This document shows positions 63,901-64,000 of a stretch of 64,000 nucleotides of DNA, piece after piece; positions within the stretch are counted from its first letter, which is position 1, and every line of letters starts with the position of its first letter. The position numbers were made by a program, and so were the translations under genes. The notes beneath the pieces were generated by a model, which did no database searches, was not told the DNA's origin, and was given only the letters and a program-made list of their open reading frames with translations. The DNA comes from Pampus argenteus. Taxonomy: Eukaryota; Chordata; Actinopteri; Scombriformes; Stromateidae. The stretch is taken from positions 5,075,001-5,139,000 of the forward strand of contig CM072871.1 in the NCBI GenBank assembly GCA_036937835.1, written 5' to 3'.

Positions 63901-64000
63901 GACGACAATGGATGTCCATGTCACATCATCACTGATGCCAACAGTGGCCGACAGCTTTGTCTCGAGTACGCTCTGAGTCAGAGGCTCCTTGAAGCGTCCG
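20663..64000 (+). CDS. dst: Dystonin (DST/BPAG1), spectraplakin, 3' end outside window
   Basis: Dystonin is a giant cytolinker. Its N-terminal calponin-homology pair binds actin, the plakin domain binds membrane and junction proteins, and the epithelial tail binds keratin at hemidesmosomes. About 38 exons plus several alternative first exons are recognised; all internal borders are GT-AG except one GC-AG, and phases agree throughout. Identity as dst and not its paralogue macf1 rests on the transmembrane first exon, the [25 protein letters not shown] exon, the epithelial first exon and BP230-type tail, and the neighbouring genes. The gene is compact: CH domains through the plakin-repeat exon take about 25 kb. 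The epithelial isoform has 2524 codons inside the window; human BPAG1e is 2649 residues, so its end is probably within 1 kb. Neuronal and muscle isoforms are expected to skip 59556 onward and continue further right. Confidence 0.96.
20847..25465 (+). other. dst: dst introns 1-3
   Basis: Apart from exons 2 and 3 this span is intronic. It has a TC run near 22818-22839 and AT-rich sequence. Around 24700-25180 CpG content rises, with a TATA-like ATAAAAAG at about 24992 and a possible small first exon at 25156-25180 (see findings). Other frames in this interval have no family resemblance. Confidence 0.5.
25156..25180 (+). CDS. dst: Candidate alternative dst first exon (MYTV)
   Basis: A 25-base segment lies between an acceptor-like TCCCCTCCAG and a strong donor, GTG|GTAAGT. 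It holds an ATG at 25169, and ATG-TAT-ACA-GTG ends in phase 0, which would join in frame to the next exon at 25466 (AGC TCC AGT). This would give [13 protein letters not shown] and then the shared SADFSDEDD exon. A TATA-like motif is about 165 bases upstream. It could instead be a chance donor. Confidence 0.3.
25466..25679 (+). CDS. dst: dst exon 4, linker before the actin-binding domain
   Basis: The exon encodes a Ser/Asp-rich linker: [19 protein letters not shown], then [18 protein letters not shown] and [15 protein letters not shown]. This closely matches the dystonin isoform 2 linker and differs from the MACF1 version (AERAVVRVA). It is preceded by a long TC/TTC polypyrimidine tract (about 25400-25460) that acts as the acceptor tract. 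It ends in phase 1 and joins to exon 38726. Confidence 0.92.
26643..26696 (+). repeat. dst: CA microsatellite in isoform-1 promoter
   Basis: Interrupted (CA)n run lying about 50-100 bases upstream of the start codon of the short dst isoform, probably in its 5' UTR or core promoter. Confidence 0.85.
26747..26834 (+). CDS. dst: dst alternative first exon, short N-terminus
   Basis: The exon encodes [19 protein letters not shown] followed by [10 protein letters not shown] and ends in phase 1 at a GTAGGA donor. The [13 protein letters not shown] block matches the first exon of mammalian dystonin isoform 1, which lies just ahead of the calponin-homology exons. It splices to 38726, giving ...[13 protein letters not shown]. 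The ATG context is gggttATGG. The upstream sequence has GC-rich patches and a CA microsatellite. Confidence 0.9.
29928..30075. repeat. Decayed fish interspersed repeat
   Basis: The sequence begins tagggatgcaactgatgatt and continues with AT-rich 'attaatta' and 'gaataatcgtttctta' pieces. It resembles a very common fish repeat family starting AGGGCTGCAACTAACGATTA. A second decayed copy is at about 32535. Boundaries are approximate. Confidence 0.35.
32535..32650. repeat. Decayed fish interspersed repeat, second copy
   Basis: Starts aggtctgcaactaacagtta and continues ttattatcgctgcc and tcaattaaatgtcac, following the order of the same family as the copy at 29928. No terminal duplications are visible. 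Confidence 0.35.
33374..33460. repeat. Decayed 'gctgggcaatat' repeat
   Basis: Starts gtgctgggcaatatatt and contains ccagatatcatcttag and tggatatggtgatat, as in a repeat frequent in fish introns. Weak evidence; limits approximate. Confidence 0.25.
36168..36200 (+). repeat. (ATTG)n microsatellite
   Basis: Tandem tetranucleotide repeat of ATTG units in the large dst intron. Confidence 0.8.
37670..37796 (+). CDS. dst: Candidate alternative dst first exon (MAFIYLN)
   Basis: An ATG in good context (actgacATGG) opens 42 codons, [18 protein letters not shown] then [20 protein letters not shown] and MCCM. It ends at ATGG|GTCAGT in phase 1. That is exactly the phase needed to join the first calponin-homology exon at 38726, less than 1 kb downstream. 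The surrounding GC content is higher than the intron average. I do not recognise this peptide from mammalian dystonin, so it may be a fish first exon or a chance frame. Confidence 0.45.
37797..41551 (+). other. dst: dst introns around exon 38726
   Basis: Apart from the 62-bp exon 38726-38787 this span is intronic, AT-rich, with poly-T runs. No additional exon or repeat can be supported. Confidence 0.5.
38726..51375 (+). CDS. dst: dst actin-binding domain (CH1 and CH2) exons
   Basis: Constitutive exons are 38726-38787, 41552-41641, 44836-44913, 45950-46042 (CH1) and 50390-50556, 50744-50856, 51057-51163, 51256-51375 (CH2 and linker). CH1 carries the actin-binding motif [12 protein letters not shown], then [20 protein letters not shown] and [22 protein letters not shown]2 carries [36 protein letters not shown] and [20 protein letters not shown]. 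All key residues of type I/II calponin-homology domains are present, and all phases agree. A 36-bp alternative exon (43012) inserts between the second and third CH1 exons. Confidence 0.95.
42938..42966 (+). repeat. dst: GT microsatellite upstream of dst microexon
   Basis: Uninterrupted (GT)n run ending about 45 bases before the acceptor of the 36-bp alternative exon at 43012. Confidence 0.85.
43012..43047 (+). CDS. dst: dst 12-residue alternative microexon in CH1
   Basis: The exon follows GATAAG and encodes [12 protein letters not shown], ending TTG|GTGAGT. It is 36 bp, phase 0 at both ends. It inserts between ...LSGDTL and [12 protein letters not shown] of CH1, so the PRER motif occurs twice in the inserted form. 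Plectin is known to have a small alternative insertion at the same place. A second donor at 43110/43111 (GGGG|GTACGT) would extend the exon to 99 bp, still in phase. Confidence 0.7.
43447..44019. mobile_element. Nonautonomous hAT element with target duplication
   Basis: The ends are inverted repeats, CAGTGGTGGAAG and CTTCCACCACTG. The flanks acatacag (43439-43446) and acatgcag (44020-44027) match at 7 of 8 positions, the 8-bp duplication typical of hAT. The body has the agtaaaagt motifs of an abundant fish family. Inside it sits another hAT-like fragment (cagtggttcccaacctaggg at about 43673) and an (ATATT)n run. There is no transposase. Confidence 0.75.
43751..43832. repeat. (ATATT)n microsatellite
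   Basis: About 16 near-perfect pentanucleotide units inside the hAT element; likely length-polymorphic. Confidence 0.9.
44637..44711 (+). CDS. dst: Candidate alternative CH1-region exon
   Basis: A donor CAGCGG|GTAAGA at 44711/44712 closes an open frame that reads [17 protein letters not shown] and VFDPPDQR. If the exon begins after CACAG at 44636, it is 75 bp and phase 0 on both sides, compatible with insertion before PRERGRMRF at 44836. An internal ATG at 44655 could also make it a first exon. The acceptor has a poor pyrimidine tract and the peptide is not recognised. Confidence 0.25.
46043..48892 (+). other. dst: dst intron and upstream region of myristoylated isoform
   Basis: The interval is intronic for the long isoforms. 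It includes a GT run at about 47653-47677. Its last 300 bases are purine-rich (gagagaagagagcgagcgag near 48650) and likely contain the promoter and 5' UTR of the isoform starting at 48893. No TATA box is clear. Confidence 0.45.
48893..49585 (+). CDS. dst: dst alternative first exon with N-myristoylation signal
   Basis: An ATG in near-ideal context (acagccATGG) opens 231 codons beginning [19 protein letters not shown]. Gly2 followed by Asn-Ile-Cys-Gly fits an N-myristoylation signal, and Cys5 could be palmitoylated. The rest is basic and serine-rich ([32 protein letters not shown]). It ends CAC GAG|GTAAAC in phase 0 and joins 50390, the first CH2 exon. The product therefore lacks CH1 and has a single CH2. 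Mammalian dystonin isoform 3 is likewise described as having a myristoylation motif. The exon's length and open frame argue strongly that it is real. Confidence 0.85.
49586..50389 (+). other. dst: dst intron before CH2
   Basis: AT-rich intron of about 800 bases ending in a T-rich tract and TTACAG. Nothing else is seen in it. Confidence 0.6.
51691..58717 (+). CDS. dst: dst plakin domain exons (spectrin repeats and SH3)
   Basis: Exons: 51691-51786, 51891-52018, 52837-52930, 53044-53198, 53286-53718, 53809-53940, 54092-54169, 54302-54463, 54586-54690, 54844-54939, 55043-55168, 55274-55426, 55543-55697, 55798-55924, 56041-56224, 56861-57018, 57110-57288, 57403-57541, 57633-57826, 57922-58084, 58174-58257, 58405-58512, 58619-58717. 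They encode the spectrin-repeat array. A central SH3 domain ([15 protein letters not shown] ... [18 protein letters not shown]) spans 55274-55697, inserted in a repeat as in other plakins. Characteristic blocks include [37 protein letters not shown] and [17 protein letters not shown]. All splice phases agree. The intron after 56224 uses a GC donor. Exon 53286-53718 has a run of seven LTP tripeptides. Confidence 0.95.
52599..52753 (+). CDS. dst: dst epithelial (BPAG1e/BP230) first exon
   Basis: This exon lies inside the intron between 52018 and 52837 and ends in phase 2 at TCCAG|GTGAGA, the same phase as the exon it replaces. It encodes [18 protein letters not shown], then [11 protein letters not shown] and [13 protein letters not shown], and joins [14 protein letters not shown]. 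Mammalian BPAG1e begins with a comparable Ser/Asn-rich peptide ending just ahead of [14 protein letters not shown]. The second ATG, 52611 (agaaacATGG), has the better context. The product lacks both CH domains and belongs to the hemidesmosomal BP230 form. The upstream ~100 bases are CpG-containing and likely hold its promoter. Confidence 0.85.
56225..56860 (+). other. dst: dst GC-AG intron in the plakin domain
   Basis: The exon before ends GAA AGA G at 56224 and the intron starts GCAAGG; the acceptor is AAACAG at 56855-56860. Joining gives [19 protein letters not shown], which matches the mammalian sequence. No GT donor nearby keeps the frame: the next GT (56230) would yield a frameshift. Confidence 0.85.
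58718..59555 (+). other. dst: dst intron before the epithelial rod exon
   Basis: This is where epithelial and neuronal/muscle transcripts are expected to diverge. The interval contains AT repeats near 58980 and an open frame at 59022-59234 that lacks a usable donor and is not called. No other exon is supported. Confidence 0.5.
59556..62522 (+). CDS. dst: dst epithelial coiled-coil rod exon
   Basis: A single 2967-bp exon, phase 0 at both ends, encodes 989 residues starting [19 protein letters not shown] and ending MKGSSE. The sequence is almost entirely heptad-patterned, rich in Lys, Glu, Gln and Leu, with no proline-rich breaks except near QSPKLQRK and [10 protein letters not shown]. In BPAG1e such a rod mediates dimerisation. 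Position after the plakin domain and before the plakin repeats identifies it as the BP230 rod. Residue identity with the mammalian rod is low, as expected for a coiled coil. Frames on the minus strand within it are shadows. Confidence 0.93.
62674..64000 (+). CDS. dst: dst epithelial tail exon with plakin repeats, open at window end
   Basis: The exon starts after CATCTACAG in phase 0 and remains open to the last base. After a Ser/Thr-rich linker of about 120 residues come plakin repeats: [78 protein letters not shown] and [19 protein letters not shown]. They are followed by [20 protein letters not shown] and a linker. These match the first plakin-repeat domain of BP230, which binds keratin filaments at the hemidesmosome. 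The second such domain and the stop codon should lie just beyond the window. Confidence 0.94.
   Translation, partial: MATTERENILGVKQAKPDKMEIIHSRGLQLDSPTKKTLNSSTSQTHALLQKDKPDEFRTMTTQSSMALCGLTEKIPNEKHGVSETRTYQITENTSEKSTTSRGGNLSVLYSTSTKLADLKSSTSIQYLIKLKLVDEEILHKLEMGLITMEEVQASLTQYVGKPAAIAGVYVESSKKKISFLEAAEKGLLAKTYALEFLETQAATGSLTDLTTGKAYSVLEALERGIIETGLKDKLLEAEKAVSGFIHSGKKLSVFQAIEERIIDRFKGKKIIEVQVSTGGLINPETGVRVPASIAVDQGLLNKETLQSLYDPTTNPKGFYNPDTGQKAYYSELLKTCLYDIDGGLFLFPFGDRHLTNTSPTSSHRVSVVSSSCGIEMSAYEAFKRKLIDKRTYLFLSQQECDWQERSVIDDNGCPCHIITDANSGRQLCLEYALSQRLLEAS

Overview
This window is vertebrate nuclear DNA, most likely from a ray-finned (teleost) fish. The genes are intron-rich with GT-AG junctions, the encoded proteins match vertebrate families closely, introns are short compared with mammals, and the spacers hold Tc1/mariner and hAT-type DNA transposon debris and many CA/GT microsatellites. 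The species cannot be named from the sequence. Gene models were built by hand from exon homology and from splice phases that agree at every junction. No expression data were available.

Layout. Positions 1-2164 are an upstream spacer and the RAB23 promoter. RAB23 (4175-5704, +) is a complete six-coding-exon gene for a Hedgehog-pathway Rab GTPase, with a long 3' UTR to about 8.1-8.4 kb. BAG2 (9210-10372, -) is a complete three-exon Hsp70 co-chaperone gene, convergent with RAB23. ZNF451 (11471-17304, -) is a complete twelve-coding-exon SUMO-ligase zinc-finger gene of 855 codons. It keeps the N-terminal SUMO-binding module and a C-terminal pair of ubiquitin-interacting-like motifs, but has no room for the PIN-like domain of the mammalian protein. 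A spacer with an internally deleted Tc1-like transposon (18979-19856) follows.

The rest (20663-64000, +) is the 5' two-thirds of dystonin (DST/BPAG1), a giant plakin that links actin, microtubules, membranes and intermediate filaments. I see four well-supported alternative N-termini: a transmembrane type from 20663, a short type at 26747, an N-myristoylation type at 48893, and an epithelial BP230-like type at 52599. A less certain one lies at 37670, and weaker candidates at 25156 and 44637. Shared exons encode two calponin-homology domains (38726-51375) and the spectrin-repeat/SH3 plakin domain (51691-58717). A 2967-bp coiled-coil exon (59556-62522) and a plakin-repeat exon (62674 onward, open at the window edge) form the epithelial tail.

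The order RAB23-BAG2-ZNF451-DST, with the same relative orientations, is the order on human chromosome 6p12, so this is conserved microsynteny; BEND6 and KIAA1586, which lie between ZNF451 and DST in human, are not seen. The genes are not a functional operon. The most interesting biology is the layered alternative-promoter and microexon design of dst, a GC-AG intron in the plakin domain, and the remodelled ZNF451 C-terminus. I found no CRISPR array, rRNA, tRNA or viral gene.
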